This document shows, in pieces, positions 10,364-20,064 of a stretch of 64,000 nucleotides of DNA (its first letter is position 1; the number at the start of each line of letters is the position of its first letter). The notes beneath the pieces are model-generated. The model made no database searches. It had not been told where the DNA came from and worked only from the letters and a program-made list of their open reading frames with translations. Origin of the DNA: Rahnella ecdela (GTDB lineage Bacteria > Pseudomonadota > Gammaproteobacteria > Enterobacterales > Enterobacteriaceae); NCBI RefSeq assembly GCF_019049625.1, contig NZ_JAFMOY010000121.1, positions 1 through 64,000 of the forward strand, written 5' to 3'. Position numbers and translations under genes: made by a program.

Positions 10364-11269
10364 GACGGCGGTTCGGTCCATATAAGGCTGCATATGCTCT
10401 TTGATGGCTTCAGCCAGTTGTTCGTAACGCCCGCGCAGTGGCGAACCGGGACGATATACCAGCGCGATAGTGCGTCGCGGTTCCGGTTTGTCACACGTCA
10501 GGTATGTGACTCCGTCACGGCTGCGCTCTTTTGGCACGGCCAGTGATGGCAGTAAGGTGATGCCGCTGCCCGCCGCGACCATGTTGCGCAGCGTTTCCAG
10601 ACTGGTCGCACGGAAATGCGTATCCTCGTCTGCACCTGCCTGGAAGCAAAAACCTAAGGCCTGATCGCGCAGACAGTGTCCGTCTTCCAGCATCAGCAGT
10701 TTTTCACCCGCCAGATCTGCCATTGCCACACGATCGCGTGATGCCCACGGATGATCGTCATAGATCGCCAGTTTCATCGGCTCATCGAATAACGGCACTT
10801 CAATAAACGCTTCGCTCTCTTTCACCAGCGCCAGAATCGCACAATCGAGCTTTCCGCTGTCGAGCTGCGCCAGCAACTGATGGGTCTGCGCTTCATGCAG
10901 ATACATTTCCAGTTTCGGGAACGTCTTGTGTAAGGAGGGGATTATTTGCGGCAAAAGATACGGTCCGACAGTCGGGATCAGCCCGATATGCATCGGCCCG
11001 GACATCGCTTCACCCTGCTGGCTCGCCATCTCTTTCAGCACTTTCACTTCTCGCAGCACCGTGCGTGCCTGATCGACCAGCAGCAAACCCGCTTGCGTAA
11101 ACAGCACCTTACGGCTGGTTCTTTCCAGCAACATCACACCCAGCTCGTCTTCAAGTTTGCGGATCTGTCCGCTCAACGTTGGCTGGCTGACATGGCATGA
11201 GTCTGCGGCGCGACGGAAATGACGGAACTCAGCCAGTGCCACCAGATACTCTAAATCACGGATGTTCAT
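10346..11269 (-). CDS. oxyR: LysR-type hydrogen peroxide sensor OxyR
   Basis: Transcription activator oxidised by H2O2. It is 307 aa (E. coli 305), with a LysR helix-turn-helix ([19 protein letters not shown]) at residues 18-36. The redox pair C199-C208 of E. coli is seen in [12 protein letters not shown]. The start ATG at 11269 follows a GGAGG site; an in-frame start 26 codons upstream would add a non-homologous tail. It is divergent from the peroxiredoxin-glutaredoxin gene, and its 3' end overlaps sthA. Confidence 0.96.
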   Translation of the reverse strand: MNIRDLEYLVALAEFRHFRRAADSCHVSQPTLSGQIRKLEDELGVMLLERTSRKVLFTQAGLLLVDQARTVLREVKVLKEMASQQGEAMSGPMHIGLIPTVGPYLLPQIIPSLHKTFPKLEMYLHEAQTHQLLAQLDSGKLDCAILALVKESEAFIEVPLFDEPMKLAIYDDHPWASRDRVAMADLAGEKLLMLEDGHCLRDQALGFCFQAGADEDTHFRATSLETLRNMVAAGSGITLLPSLAVPKERSRDGVTYLTCDKPEPRRTIALVYRPGSPLRGRYEQLAEAIKEHMQPYMDRTAVLKQAI

Positions 11270-11310
11270 TTTTCCTCCAGTCCCTATAAGGCAATGCGAT
11301 AGTCGGTAAC

Positions 11311-11345
11311 GATAGATAAGATAGCAATCAACGATTATATCTATC
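11311..11345. promoter_or_regulatory. candidate OxyR-binding region
   Basis: The oxyR/peroxiredoxin gap contains a cluster of ATAG and CTAT elements (GATAGATAAGATAG, ATCTATC) like the half-sites of OxyR operators. The 10-bp phasing is imperfect, so this is only a likely site for autoregulation and activation. Confidence 0.4.
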
Positions 11346-11429
11346 AACCTTTATCGTGAATAATGCATCCCAACGAGACGGCACGATCGTAAAGACATTC
11401 ATTTTTATTTAGTAATTAGGAGGTTATTC

Positions 11430-12191
11430 ATGTTTGCAAGCCAGGAAGGTAAACACGTACCGCAAGTTACTTTTCACACCCGTCAGGGCGACCAGTGGGT
11501 AGATCTCAGTACTGATGAGCTGTTTAAAAATAAAACAGTGATTGTCTTTTCACTGCCGGGCGCGTTCACCCCGACGTGTTCATCGAGCCATCTGCCACGT
11601 TACAATGAACTGGCACCGGTCTTCAAAAGCCACGGCGTTGACAGCATTCTGTGCGTTTCAGTGAATGACACTTTCGTGATGAACGCGTGGAAAGCCGAGC
11701 AAAACGCGTCCAACATCACTTTCATCCCGGACGGCAACGGTGAATTCACCAAAGGGATGGACATGCTGGTCGAGAAAGCCGATTTAGGTTTCGGCCCGCG
11801 CTCATGGCGTTACTCTATGCTGGTACGCAACGGCGTGGTGGAAAAAATGTTCGTCGAGCCAAACAAACCGGGTGACCCGTTTGAAGTGTCTGATGCCGAC
11901 ACCATGCTGAAATATCTGGCACCTGAATTCAAAGTGCAGGAATCCGTCTCTGTGTTTACCAAACCGGGATGTCCGTTCTGCACCAAAGCCAAACAAATGT
12001 TGCAGGAACGCGGCATTCAGTACGAAGAAATTGTATTAGGTAAAGACGCGACCACCGTCAGTCTGCGCGCCGTAACGGGCCGGGCGACAGTGCCGCAAGT
12101 CTTTATCGGTGGACGCCACATCGGGGGAAGTGACGACCTGGAGGTTTACCTCCATTCAGAAACAGAAGACCTGTGTGAAGTCGCACAATAA
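11430..12191 (+). CDS. peroxiredoxin 5-glutaredoxin fusion peroxidase
   Basis: Glutathione-dependent peroxidase that carries its own reductase domain. Residues 1-165 are a Prx5 domain with peroxidatic C50 in [16 protein letters not shown]. Residues 170-253 are a glutaredoxin domain with the C181-P-F-C184 active site, TVPQVFI and GG(S)DDL glutathione-binding motifs. The family is known from Haemophilus influenzae (hyPrx5). AGGAGG lies seven bases before the ATG. It is divergent from oxyR, so it is probably OxyR-controlled, and is followed by a strong terminator, which makes it a single-gene unit. Confidence 0.93.
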   Translation: MFASQEGKHVPQVTFHTRQGDQWVDLSTDELFKNKTVIVFSLPGAFTPTCSSSHLPRYNELAPVFKSHGVDSILCVSVNDTFVMNAWKAEQNASNITFIPDGNGEFTKGMDMLVEKADLGFGPRSWRYSMLVRNGVVEKMFVEPNKPGDPFEVSDADTMLKYLAPEFKVQESVSVFTKPGCPFCTKAKQMLQERGIQYEEIVLGKDATTVSLRAVTGRATVPQVFIGGRHIGGSDDLEVYLHSETEDLCEVAQ

Positions 12192-12277
12192 TCTTCGATA
12201 AGAAACTGCTGTAAGAAGTAAGACAAGAAATCCCTGCATTACCAACAAAAAAGCAAAGTTAGACTACGTGAACTTTC

Positions 12278-12304
12278 GGCGGATCTCTGATCCGCCTTTT
12301 TTTT
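12278..12304 (+). terminator. terminator after peroxiredoxin-glutaredoxin gene
   Basis: GGCGGAT and ATCCGCC form the stem with a CTCTG loop, followed by eight Ts. Confidence 0.88.
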
Positions 12305-12377
12305 GTTTCACTATTCCCTTCTGAGATCACCGACCCTGTTTTCCAGCCACGCACCTGCGACACTTTGCGGTTCCTTT

Positions 12378-13415
12378 ATGGCGAATGGCACAACGATGAC
12401 GGCGCAAAAACCCCGCAATAAAATCACTCAGCAGGATGTCGCACGGCTTGCAGGCGTTTCGGTCGCTGCGGTTTCTCTGGTGCTCGGCGGTAAAGGCCGC
12501 ATTTCGCCGGAAGGTGTGGAAAGAATTTATCAGGCGATTGACCAGCTGGGTTATCGCCGCGCCACGACGTCACCGCCCATCATACTTCCCCGTATCGGCC
12601 TTTTACTGCCGCATGGATGTGCCTTTTCGGCGACCCTGCTCCCGGAACTGGCGAACGTGCTGCAACAGGCCGGTTTCGCCGTCGCCCTGGCATATTCCAC
12701 GCTGGCTCCTGCTGACGTTCTCGCTCAGACCGAAGCGCTGCTTTCTCAGGATGCCCGGGGGATGATGGTCTGCGGAAAATTACTGAACAGCCATCCGGAA
12801 ACGTTACAGGCACTGAACGCCAGAACGGCGGCACGTCTCGTTGCACTGACGGGGATATGCGCACACCATCATCCGGGACCGGTTGCTGCCGTCCATCCCG
12901 ATAATGCACTGGCGGCGCATATGGCTGCGGACGCGTTGCTGGAGCAACAACATCAGCATATTGCGTATCTTGGGGGCGAAAATCATTCGCTGGTCCGTGC
13001 CGAACGGCTCGGCGGGCTTTCCATTGCGCTGGGCAAGGCGGGCGTGGCTTTTTCACCGTCGCTCAGTTTTCCCTGCGCCGCCACGTTTGATGATGCATTA
13101 CAGGCTGTCGCGCAGGTACTCAAACACAATCCCAAAGTCTCGGCAATCCTGTGCGATAACCCGACGGTTTTGCAGGCGGTTCATCACGCGCTCGCCAGCC
13201 GGTTACAGGCCAATAAATGGCGGCTTTTTTCGCGACGTATTGCGCTGACCGGTTTCGGGGAATGTGAGCAGTCGTTAAAGCTGCAACTGCCGCTGATTGC
13301 AGTCAGTCAAAACACCATCGCTACCCGCGCGCTGGTTTGCCTGCGGCATCAGCTGGAAGGTTCATCATTATTACCCGGTGATCCGCGGCTTACGGTCGCT
13401 CCGGCCTTCCTCTGA
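12378..13415 (+). CDS. LacI-family transcriptional regulator
   Basis: DNA-binding regulator with an N-terminal LacI helix-turn-helix (ITQQDVARLAGVSVAAVSLVL, split by my start at about residues 17-37) and a periplasmic-binding-protein-like effector domain (IAYLGGENHS, SAILCDNP, IALTGFGE). About 345 aa from the ATG at 12378; an ATG at 12396 is equally possible and neither has a strong ribosome-binding site. It heads a same-strand run of peptidase and PTS genes, 146 bp before the first of them, so it most likely controls them in response to their substrate. The hinge sequence (GRISPEGVERIYQAIDQLGY) is typical. I cannot assign it to a named subfamily. Confidence 0.85.
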   Translation: MANGTTMTAQKPRNKITQQDVARLAGVSVAAVSLVLGGKGRISPEGVERIYQAIDQLGYRRATTSPPIILPRIGLLLPHGCAFSATLLPELANVLQQAGFAVALAYSTLAPADVLAQTEALLSQDARGMMVCGKLLNSHPETLQALNARTAARLVALTGICAHHHPGPVAAVHPDNALAAHMAADALLEQQHQHIAYLGGENHSLVRAERLGGLSIALGKAGVAFSPSLSFPCAATFDDALQAVAQVLKHNPKVSAILCDNPTVLQAVHHALASRLQANKWRLFSRRIALTGFGECEQSLKLQLPLIAVSQNTIATRALVCLRHQLEGSSLLPGDPRLTVAPAFL

Positions 13416-13561
13416 CGCTCTTTCCCCCGGCATTCTGAGCAGGTTAAAAAAAACGGCGAAAAATTTTACCCGCTTTATTTATCATTCCTGACCCCTGCCT
13501 TTTGACGCTTTTTCCGCCAGCCGTGATGCTTACCTCCATGTTTTCCAAATGGTCAGGGTCA

Positions 13562-14947
13562 ATGATCGACTTCTCCGCACATGCCCGGGACAGGGCAAAT
13601 CATTTTCTTCATTTACTCGCACAATGGGTGGCAATTCCCTCGCCCTTCGACAGCGAAAGCCGCCACCTGCAAGCGCCTTTCGGCCAGGGCGTTGCCGATG
13701 CGCTGGCCTGGTGGCAAAAGCTCGGTGATGACGCAGGGCTTAACACACTCAATGTCGATGACCACGCGGTGCATATCGAATACGGCAGTGGCGACGAAAT
13801 TGTGTATGTCTTTGGTCACGCCGATGTCGTTCCGGCGGGCGATGGCTGGCATTTTCCGCCGTATCAGCTGACGCGACTGGGCGACAAACTGATGGGCCGT
13901 GGCGTCGTTGATGATAAAGGCCCGATGATCGCCGCATGGCTGGCACTGGATATTCTGCGTGAACTGAAACTGCCGCTGGCACGCCGCATTCGTCTGGTCG
14001 CAGGCGGTAACGAAGAAACCGGCTTCCATTGTATCCGCCGTTATTTTGAATCCCAGCCGCAACCGGCTTTCGCTTTCACGCCTGACGGCAAATTCCCGGT
14101 GATCTACGGCGAAAAAGGCTCGTTGCTGGTTACGCTGACCGCTCCTGTGGAACAACCTGATTTGTCTGTGTCATGCGGCGAAGTGGTGAACTCCATTCCT
14201 GATGTCGCGCACCTGCGCGGCCTGTCTCTGTATTCCGGCGGCTGGACGCTGGAAGAAGGATTTACGCTGCTGGCAGAGCCGGAATGCGCCGATCACTGGC
14301 GTCTGTATGGCCGTGGAGGTCATTCATCAAAACCGGAAGCCTGCCTGAATCCAGTTGCCGCTACGGCGCAGTTACTTCATCAGCGCTTTAACGCCCGCTG
14401 GACGCAACAACTGATCGAAATCACAGAGCCGAAAACCGGACAGAACGGCGTGCGCTTTACGCTGGATACCGCCGGTGAATGCGGAAAAATCCTGCTGGTA
14501 CCGACGGTGCTGAACATTGAAAAAGGGCTGATGACGCTGACGCTCAACGTACGTTATCCCGAAAATCTCAGTGCAGAAATGATTACTGAACGTCTTGCGC
14601 AATGGAATCACAACTGGCCCGGCAGCCGCCTTGAAATCCAGCCGGTTAAGCCGCCGAGTCTCTATCCGCCAGATAGCCCGCTGGTGCAGACGCTGCACGA
14701 AATTTATACCCGCCACACCGGCGATACACACCATCCTTCACGCACCACCGGCGCGGGCAGTTACTCCAGCGCGATGCAAAACGCCGTAATTTTTGGCTGC
14801 GAATTTCCCGACGGCTCTTCCGGTAATACCCACAGCGCAGATGAATACGGCAGCTTAAGCCACTTTATCAGCGCCATCGGTATTTACGCCGAAGCCCTTT
14901 ACCGGCTGGCAAATCTGCCCGCCGCAACCAGTGAAAAAACGAGGTAA
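13562..14947 (+). CDS. M20 family dipeptidase (PepV/Sapep type)
   Basis: Zinc-dependent peptidase of family M20. Metal-site motifs appear in order: VFGHADVVPAG, GRGVVDDKGP and GGNEETGF, then FTPDGKFPVIYGEKG, which is typical of PepV-like dipeptidases. The late DGSSGNTHSADEY segment carries the last histidine ligand. It is about 461 aa from the ATG at 13562, close to PepV length; in-frame ATGs at 13526 and 13538 are alternatives. There is no signal peptide, so it acts in the cytoplasm. It lies six bases before the PTS IIB gene and should process a peptide-containing substrate taken up by that PTS (inference). Confidence 0.85.
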   Translation: MIDFSAHARDRANHFLHLLAQWVAIPSPFDSESRHLQAPFGQGVADALAWWQKLGDDAGLNTLNVDDHAVHIEYGSGDEIVYVFGHADVVPAGDGWHFPPYQLTRLGDKLMGRGVVDDKGPMIAAWLALDILRELKLPLARRIRLVAGGNEETGFHCIRRYFESQPQPAFAFTPDGKFPVIYGEKGSLLVTLTAPVEQPDLSVSCGEVVNSIPDVAHLRGLSLYSGGWTLEEGFTLLAEPECADHWRLYGRGGHSSKPEACLNPVAATAQLLHQRFNARWTQQLIEITEPKTGQNGVRFTLDTAGECGKILLVPTVLNIEKGLMTLTLNVRYPENLSAEMITERLAQWNHNWPGSRLEIQPVKPPSLYPPDSPLVQTLHEIYTRHTGDTHHPSRTTGAGSYSSAMQNAVIFGCEFPDGSSGNTHSADEYGSLSHFISAIGIYAEALYRLANLPAATSEKTR

Positions 14948-14953
14948 CTGATT

Positions 14954-15274
14954 ATGTCTGCGAAGAAACTGATTGCTCTGTGCGCATGCCCGATGGGGCT
15001 GGCTCATACCTTTATGGCGGCTGAAGCCATCGAAGTTGCCGCCCGCGCACGTGGCTATGACGTAAAAATTGAAACCCAGGGCGCCGACGGCATCCAGAAC
15101 GAACTGACGGCGGAAGATATCGCCCAGGCCACGGTGATTATTCACGCGACCGGCATCACGCCGCAAAATATCGAGCGGTTCAACGGCGTGGAAGTGTACG
15201 AAGTCGAGCTGAAAGACGCGGTGAAAAATGCCGGCGGGCTGATCGACGAAATCGAAGAAGATCAGGGTCAGTAA
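14954..15274 (+). CDS. PTS fructose-like IIB component
   Basis: Cytoplasmic phosphocarrier of 106 aa, the same length as E. coli FrwB. The phosphorylated cysteine is C12 in CACPMGLAHTFMAAEAIE. It takes phosphate from a IIA domain and gives it to the sugar bound by IIC. No IIA, HPr or EI gene is in this cluster, so phosphate must come from a component encoded elsewhere. It follows the M20 gene by six bases and precedes IIC by 36 bp. Confidence 0.92.
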   Translation: MSAKKLIALCACPMGLAHTFMAAEAIEVAARARGYDVKIETQGADGIQNELTAEDIAQATVIIHATGITPQNIERFNGVEVYEVELKDAVKNAGGLIDEIEEDQGQ

Positions 15275-15310
15275 TTCCACTTTTGCTTTGTTAAGCGCAA
15301 GGAGTTTCCC

Positions 15311-16552
15311 GTGGCGATAAGAAAAAGAGTCATCAATACCGGTCACAGTCAGTCCTCCGATACCCCGGTACCCCCCTCAGAACCCGCAGGCAAAGGCCAG
15401 AGCCATGCCTGGAAAGAGTTCAGCAAACACATCATGACCGGTATTTCTTACATGATCCCGGTGCTGATTATGGGCGGCCTGATTGGCGCACTGTCGCAAA
15501 TCATTCCGTATGTTTTTCTGAGGATGTCGCCGGATGAATCCATCATGGCGGCGCTCAACAGCGGGCGTTACACCGGCAGTTCCGTCTGGATGCTGCAAAT
15601 CGCCAGCATCATGGAAAGCTTTGGGTTTACGTTGTTTGGCTTCGCTATCCCGATGTTCGCGGCGTTCACCGCCAACTCTATCGGCGGCAAAACAGCGCTG
15701 GCGGCAGGATTTATCGGCGGCTATGTGGCAATCAAACCGGTGGCCGTCCCTGCGCTGATCAGCGGGCAATGGGCGGCGGTCGCACCGGTCGCTTCAGGAT
15801 TCCTCGGCGCTATCGTGATTGCGTTTGTGGTCGGTTACTTCGTCCGCTGGATGAATAACAACATCAAGTTGCCGCACAACTGGCTGGCGTTCAAAACCAC
15901 CTTTTTCATTCCGCTGATTTCCGCAATTGTCGCAATGGTGCTGATGGTGTTCCTGATCACACCAATCGGCGGCTGGCTGAATACGCTTATCAAAGAAGCG
16001 TTGCAGGCCGCAGGCTCGGCGGGGACTTATTTCTACGCCACTTTGCTGGCAGCCGCGACAGCCTTTGACCTCGGCGGGCCGGTGAACAAAGCTGCCGGAT
16101 TTGTGGCGCTAGGTTTCACCACCGAAAAAGTGCTGCCGATCACCGCACGCTGTCTTGCCATCGTCATTCCTTCATTCGGGCTGGGGCTTTCAACCGTTAT
16201 CGATAAATGGCTGGTAGGACGCCGGGTTTACGATCGCCAGTTCAATCAGATTGGCCGCACAGCTATTTTCCTCGGCTTTATGGGGATTTCAGAAGGGTCG
16301 ATCCCGTTCGCGCTGGAACGTCCCGGATTTGTCATTCCGGTGTACGTGATCGGTGCCGTTATCGGCGCGCTGCTGGGGGTTTCGCTGGGTGCCGTGCAAT
16401 GGTTCCCGGAATCTGCCATCTGGGCATGGCCGCTCATCAGCAACATTCCGGCTTACCTGATTGGTCTGCTCGGTGGTTCGTTGTTTATCGCGGTGACCTG
16501 CGTGTTCTACCGTAACCGTTTAATCAAAAAAGGCCTGCTCGAAGTCGCCTGA
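15311..16552 (+). CDS. PTS fructose-like IIC permease
   Basis: Membrane channel of a fructose-family PTS, 413 aa with about nine or ten helices (for example SYMIPVLIMGGLIGALSQI, SGFLGAIVIAFVVGYFV). The conserved FDLGGPVNKAAGF, ARCLAIVIP and GISEGSIPFALERP substrate motifs are all present. It resembles the E. coli FryC/FrwC group in length and motifs. Translation starts at a GTG (15311) after GGAG. It stands alone from IIB, unlike fused FruA. Fructose itself is unlikely to be the substrate given the flanking peptidases. Confidence 0.92.
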   Translation: MAIRKRVINTGHSQSSDTPVPPSEPAGKGQSHAWKEFSKHIMTGISYMIPVLIMGGLIGALSQIIPYVFLRMSPDESIMAALNSGRYTGSSVWMLQIASIMESFGFTLFGFAIPMFAAFTANSIGGKTALAAGFIGGYVAIKPVAVPALISGQWAAVAPVASGFLGAIVIAFVVGYFVRWMNNNIKLPHNWLAFKTTFFIPLISAIVAMVLMVFLITPIGGWLNTLIKEALQAAGSAGTYFYATLLAAATAFDLGGPVNKAAGFVALGFTTEKVLPITARCLAIVIPSFGLGLSTVIDKWLVGRRVYDRQFNQIGRTAIFLGFMGISEGSIPFALERPGFVIPVYVIGAVIGALLGVSLGAVQWFPESAIWAWPLISNIPAYLIGLLGGSLFIAVTCVFYRNRLIKKGLLEVA

Positions 16553-16566
16553 TACCGGAGATAAAA

Positions 16567-17634
16567 ATGAGTCGTCAGCAACGTCTGGGCGTTCTGCGCC
16601 AGCATATGCAGGATCAGCATATTTCCGCTGTGCTTCTGACCGACAGGTTCAGCAAGTACGCGGTGACTGAACTGTACAGCGCGTCGGGTTATGTGCTTGT
16701 CACTCCAGCGCATCTGTGGATCCTGGTTGATGGCCGCTACAGCGCTGAATGCCAACAGAATAACCCGGACGTTGACGTGCTGACGCTCACCGCTGAGCAT
16801 CCGCTCAGCCATTTCCTCAGGCTGTTTATCGGCGGAGAAAGGCTGTTCGCCGATGCCAGTCAGTTATCGCATCTCGCCTGGCAGGCGCTGGAAAGTCAGT
16901 GCGGCCTGGCACTTCAGCACTGGGATGCTTCAGCTCTGCGCGTGAATAAATATCCCGATGAAGTCGCCAAAATCCGTGAGGCTGCGACGATTGCTGACCA
17001 CGCACTGGAAACGGTCATGCCGCTTATCCGGCCGGGGATCAGCGAAAAAGCGCTGGCGGATCATATCGAGATGGCGGTGAGACAAGCAGGCGGCAGTAAA
17101 ACGTCGTTCGATACCGTGGTGGTGTCCGGCACGCGGGGCGCGTTACCGCACGGGCGTCCGACAGATAAAAAGCTGACGACCGGTGAACTGGTGACGATAG
17201 ATTTCGGCGCGGTTTACCAGCATTACTGTTCGGATATGACGCGCACTTTCGCGCTGGGCAACGTCAGTGAAGAACTGAAAGCGATTTATGACACGGTGTT
17301 TACCGCACAGCAGACAGCACGCGACGCCGTACGACCGGGGATCCGCTGTCAGGAACTGGATGCCATCGCCCGCGATATTATTGCAGCAGCAGGTTTTGGC
17401 GAGTATTTCAGCCACAATCTGGGGCACGGTTTAGGGCTGGATGTCCACGAATCACCGGCGCTCAGCCCGCAAAATGCGCAGCCGCTGGAACCAGGAATGA
17501 TCATCACCATCGAGCCGGGGATTTATATTCCGGGTCTGGGCGGTGTGAGAATTGAAGACGACGTACTGGTGACGGAAAGTGGTGGCGAGGTGCTGACCCA
17601 CAGCCCGCGGGTGTGGGAAGAGATCTGTTTGTAG
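16567..17634 (+). CDS. M24 Xaa-Pro aminopeptidase (YpdF-like)
   Basis: Metallopeptidase of the pita-bread fold that releases the first residue before proline. It is 355 aa, close to E. coli YpdF (361). Metal ligands are visible in TIDFGAVYQHYCSDMTRT (two Asp), GHGLGLDVHE (His), TIEPGIY (Glu) and RIEDDVLV (Glu). Residues 1-130 form the creatinase N-domain. It lies 14 bp after IIC. In E. coli ypdF also sits beside fryBC, so the association of this peptidase with a fructose-like PTS recurs. Confidence 0.92.
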   Translation: MSRQQRLGVLRQHMQDQHISAVLLTDRFSKYAVTELYSASGYVLVTPAHLWILVDGRYSAECQQNNPDVDVLTLTAEHPLSHFLRLFIGGERLFADASQLSHLAWQALESQCGLALQHWDASALRVNKYPDEVAKIREAATIADHALETVMPLIRPGISEKALADHIEMAVRQAGGSKTSFDTVVVSGTRGALPHGRPTDKKLTTGELVTIDFGAVYQHYCSDMTRTFALGNVSEELKAIYDTVFTAQQTARDAVRPGIRCQELDAIARDIIAAAGFGEYFSHNLGHGLGLDVHESPALSPQNAQPLEPGMIITIEPGIYIPGLGGVRIEDDVLVTESGGEVLTHSPRVWEEICL

Positions 17635-17666
17635 AACTGCGGTCGTTTGTAAAAAACCGCTCTCAA

Positions 17667-17688
17667 TCTCCCCCTTCGCAGGGGGAGA
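17667..17688. terminator. palindromic hairpin between convergent genes
   Basis: TCTCCCCC and GGGGGAGA form an 8-bp stem with a six-base loop. The T-run on the minus strand begins 11 bases past the stem, so it is a poor intrinsic terminator for argH. It could instead be a REP-like intergenic palindrome. Confidence 0.4.
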
Positions 17689-17699
17689 AGCTAAAAGAT

Positions 17700-19076
17700 T
17701 TACATCCCTAAACGCGCTTTCGCATCGGCAATTGCCTGCGCAACCTGCTGCGGAGAAACGCCGCCTTTGGCCGCACGTTTATCAAGACAGGATTGCAGTT
17801 CGAGAATGGCGTAAACGTCATCGCCAATCACGCTGCTGAATTTCTGCAAATCTGGCAGCGGCAATTCTTCCAGCGCTTTACCCTGATTTATCGCTTCCAC
17901 GACCGCTTCACCGACAATATGGTGCGCTTCACGGAACGGAACACCTTTGGCAACCAGATAATCCGCCAGCTCGGTGGAGTTGGCGTAACCCTGCTGTGCG
18001 GCTTCTTTCGCACGCGGACGTTTCACCTGAATACCGTCCAGCACCAGCGATGCCATGTTCAGACAATCCATCCAGGTGTCGAGAGCGTCGAACAGCCCTT
18101 CTTTGTCTTCCTGCATGTCTTTGTTGTACGCCAGCGGCAGGCCTTTCATGGTCATCATCATGCCGGTCAGCGCGCCCTGCACGCGTCCACACTTACCACG
18201 GATCAGTTCCAGCGCATCCGGGTTTTTCTTCTGTGGCATCAGAGAAGAGCCAGATGTCACGCGATCGGACAAATCGATAAACGCCGCTTCACCGGTATTG
18301 AAGAAGATCAGGTCTTCGGCGAAACGGGAAAGGTGAACCATGCTGATGGCTGCGTTGGACAGCAGTTCAAGCACGTGGTCACGGTCGGACACGCTGTCGA
18401 GACTGTTACGGGTCGCAGACGCAAATCCTAACCAGCCTGCCAGCTGTTCGCGGTCCATCGGATACGCAGTACCGGCCAGTGCGCCACAACCCAGCGGGCT
18501 GACGTCCAGACGGGTCAGGGTATCTTTCAGACGGCTTTCGTCACGCGCCAGCATTTCAACATACGCCATACACCAGTGCGCAAAGGTCACTGGCTGAGCG
18601 CGTTGCAGGTGAGTGTAACCCGGCATCACGGCATCCTGATTGGCTTCGGCAGTCGCGACCAGAGCCTGCTGCAAATGATGCAGCGCGTCACCCAGCTCTA
18701 CCACCTGCGCTTTACACCACAGTTTGATGTCGGTTGCGACCTGATCGTTACGGCTGCGACCGGTGTGCAGTTTTTTGCCGAGATTACCGACTTTGTCGAT
18801 AAGCTTACCTTCAACCCAGCTGTGAATATCTTCCGCGTCGCTGGCTAAAATAGCGCGGGGATTGGCCCGGACCTCTTCCAGCAGTACGGTCAGGGCTTCT
18901 TCCAGCTGAATCTGTTCATCCGCGGTTAATACATTCACGGTTACCAGCGCTTTGGACCAGGCCACTGAGCCCACGATGTCCTGCTCTGCCAGACGGTAAT
19001 CGAAACGCAGTGAGTCATTGAGTTCTTTAAACCGCTGATCCGCTGCCTGAGTAAAACGTCCGCCCCAAAGTGCCAT
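17700..19076 (-). CDS. argH: argininosuccinate lyase
   Basis: Last step of arginine synthesis: argininosuccinate to arginine and fumarate. It is 458 aa (E. coli 457), starting at MALWGGRF; a longer in-frame start lacks homology. The superfamily signature [12 protein letters not shown] carries the catalytic serine, with [10 protein letters not shown] and TGRSRNDQ also present. It is the last gene of argCBH, 83 bp after argB. It is separated from oxyR, its E. coli neighbour, by the peroxiredoxin gene and the PTS-peptidase block. Confidence 0.96.
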   Translation of the reverse strand: MALWGGRFTQAADQRFKELNDSLRFDYRLAEQDIVGSVAWSKALVTVNVLTADEQIQLEEALTVLLEEVRANPRAILASDAEDIHSWVEGKLIDKVGNLGKKLHTGRSRNDQVATDIKLWCKAQVVELGDALHHLQQALVATAEANQDAVMPGYTHLQRAQPVTFAHWCMAYVEMLARDESRLKDTLTRLDVSPLGCGALAGTAYPMDREQLAGWLGFASATRNSLDSVSDRDHVLELLSNAAISMVHLSRFAEDLIFFNTGEAAFIDLSDRVTSGSSLMPQKKNPDALELIRGKCGRVQGALTGMMMTMKGLPLAYNKDMQEDKEGLFDALDTWMDCLNMASLVLDGIQVKRPRAKEAAQQGYANSTELADYLVAKGVPFREAHHIVGEAVVEAINQGKALEELPLPDLQKFSSVIGDDVYAILELQSCLDKRAAKGGVSPQQVAQAIADAKARLGM

Positions 19077-19159
19077 TTTCCTGCTCCTGAATTTTTTATG
19101 CAAAAGGGCGCACTATGCTGCGCCCTTGAAAAGGGTATACCGAATGCGCCGCCGGTGCG

Positions 19160-19933
19160 TTACGCCAGAATACGTGTGCCGATGGCGACGCCGTTAAACA
19201 GTGCCGGCAATTGCTCAGCGTGGCGCCAGCTGGCGATATCCACCGGGCGTCCGAGAGAACGTGCGGCGTCCAGCGCGGCGTGAACTTTGACGATCATACC
19301 GTCGGTAATAATGCCCTGATCGATAAGCTGTTCGGCTTTCTCGGCGCTCATCTCAGGGATGCGCTGCCCTTTGCCATCGAGAATACCGCTGACGTCAGAC
19401 AGCAGGATCAGATCCGCGCCCAGCGTGGCTGCCAGCGCCGTTGCCGCCTGATCCGCGTTAACATTCATCAGTTCACCGGCGGCGGTGATACCAATGGAAC
19501 TGACAATCGGCAGATAGCCTGCGCCGGTCAGCGTGTTGATCAGTGCCGGATTGCCCGCTTCAGCTTTACCGACGAAGCCCAGAGATTCATCCAGCTGGGT
19601 CACGCTGACTGTACCGCCGTCGGCCAGAGACAGGCCCACCGCGTTGATGTGGTTTTTAACCGCCCACGCCAGCAGGGTTTTGTTGGCGCTGCCCGCGAGC
19701 GCGCCGGTGATGATATCAATCTGGTCAGCGGGAGTGACACGCAAACCCGCCTTTTTCACCACAGGCAGATTCAGCTTTTTCATCAGCTCATCAACCAGAC
19801 AGCCGCCACCGTGAACAATGACCAGCGGGCGGTGATATTCCTGACGATAAGCCACTACCGCCATGAACAGGCGCTCAAGGGCTTCTTCATTGTCCAGCAA
19901 CACACCACCTAATTTGATGACTAACGGATTCAT
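19160..19933 (-). CDS. argB: acetylglutamate kinase
   Basis: Phosphorylates N-acetylglutamate, step two of arginine synthesis. It is 257 aa, the normal enterobacterial length, without the N-terminal extension of arginine-inhibited forms. The glycine-rich KLGGVLLDN and VHGGG motifs and [23 protein letters not shown] are typical of the amino-acid kinase fold. It lies 131 bp downstream of argC, a long gap with an imperfect CCCTGAGCG/TGCGCAAGGG hairpin but no clear promoter. Confidence 0.96.
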   Translation of the reverse strand: MNPLVIKLGGVLLDNEEALERLFMAVVAYRQEYHRPLVIVHGGGCLVDELMKKLNLPVVKKAGLRVTPADQIDIITGALAGSANKTLLAWAVKNHINAVGLSLADGGTVSVTQLDESLGFVGKAEAGNPALINTLTGAGYLPIVSSIGITAAGELMNVNADQAATALAATLGADLILLSDVSGILDGKGQRIPEMSAEKAEQLIDQGIITDGMIVKVHAALDAARSLGRPVDIASWRHAEQLPALFNGVAIGTRILA

Positions 19934-20064
19934 AGCTGTTCGCGCCCCGACCGGTTGAGAATGTTAATTAATAACAATGGGTTTCATTTAATCTAACACC
20001 CTTGCGCATCTGAATAAACGCTCAGGGGTGGTTGTTTTGTGTCTGCTGACAATCTGACGGATTG

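Noticed and set aside
12306-13561. LacI-type operator near the M20 gene
   Set aside because: Sequences such as GCGAAAAATTTTACCCGC are only partly symmetric and lack the usual central CG, so no operator is called.
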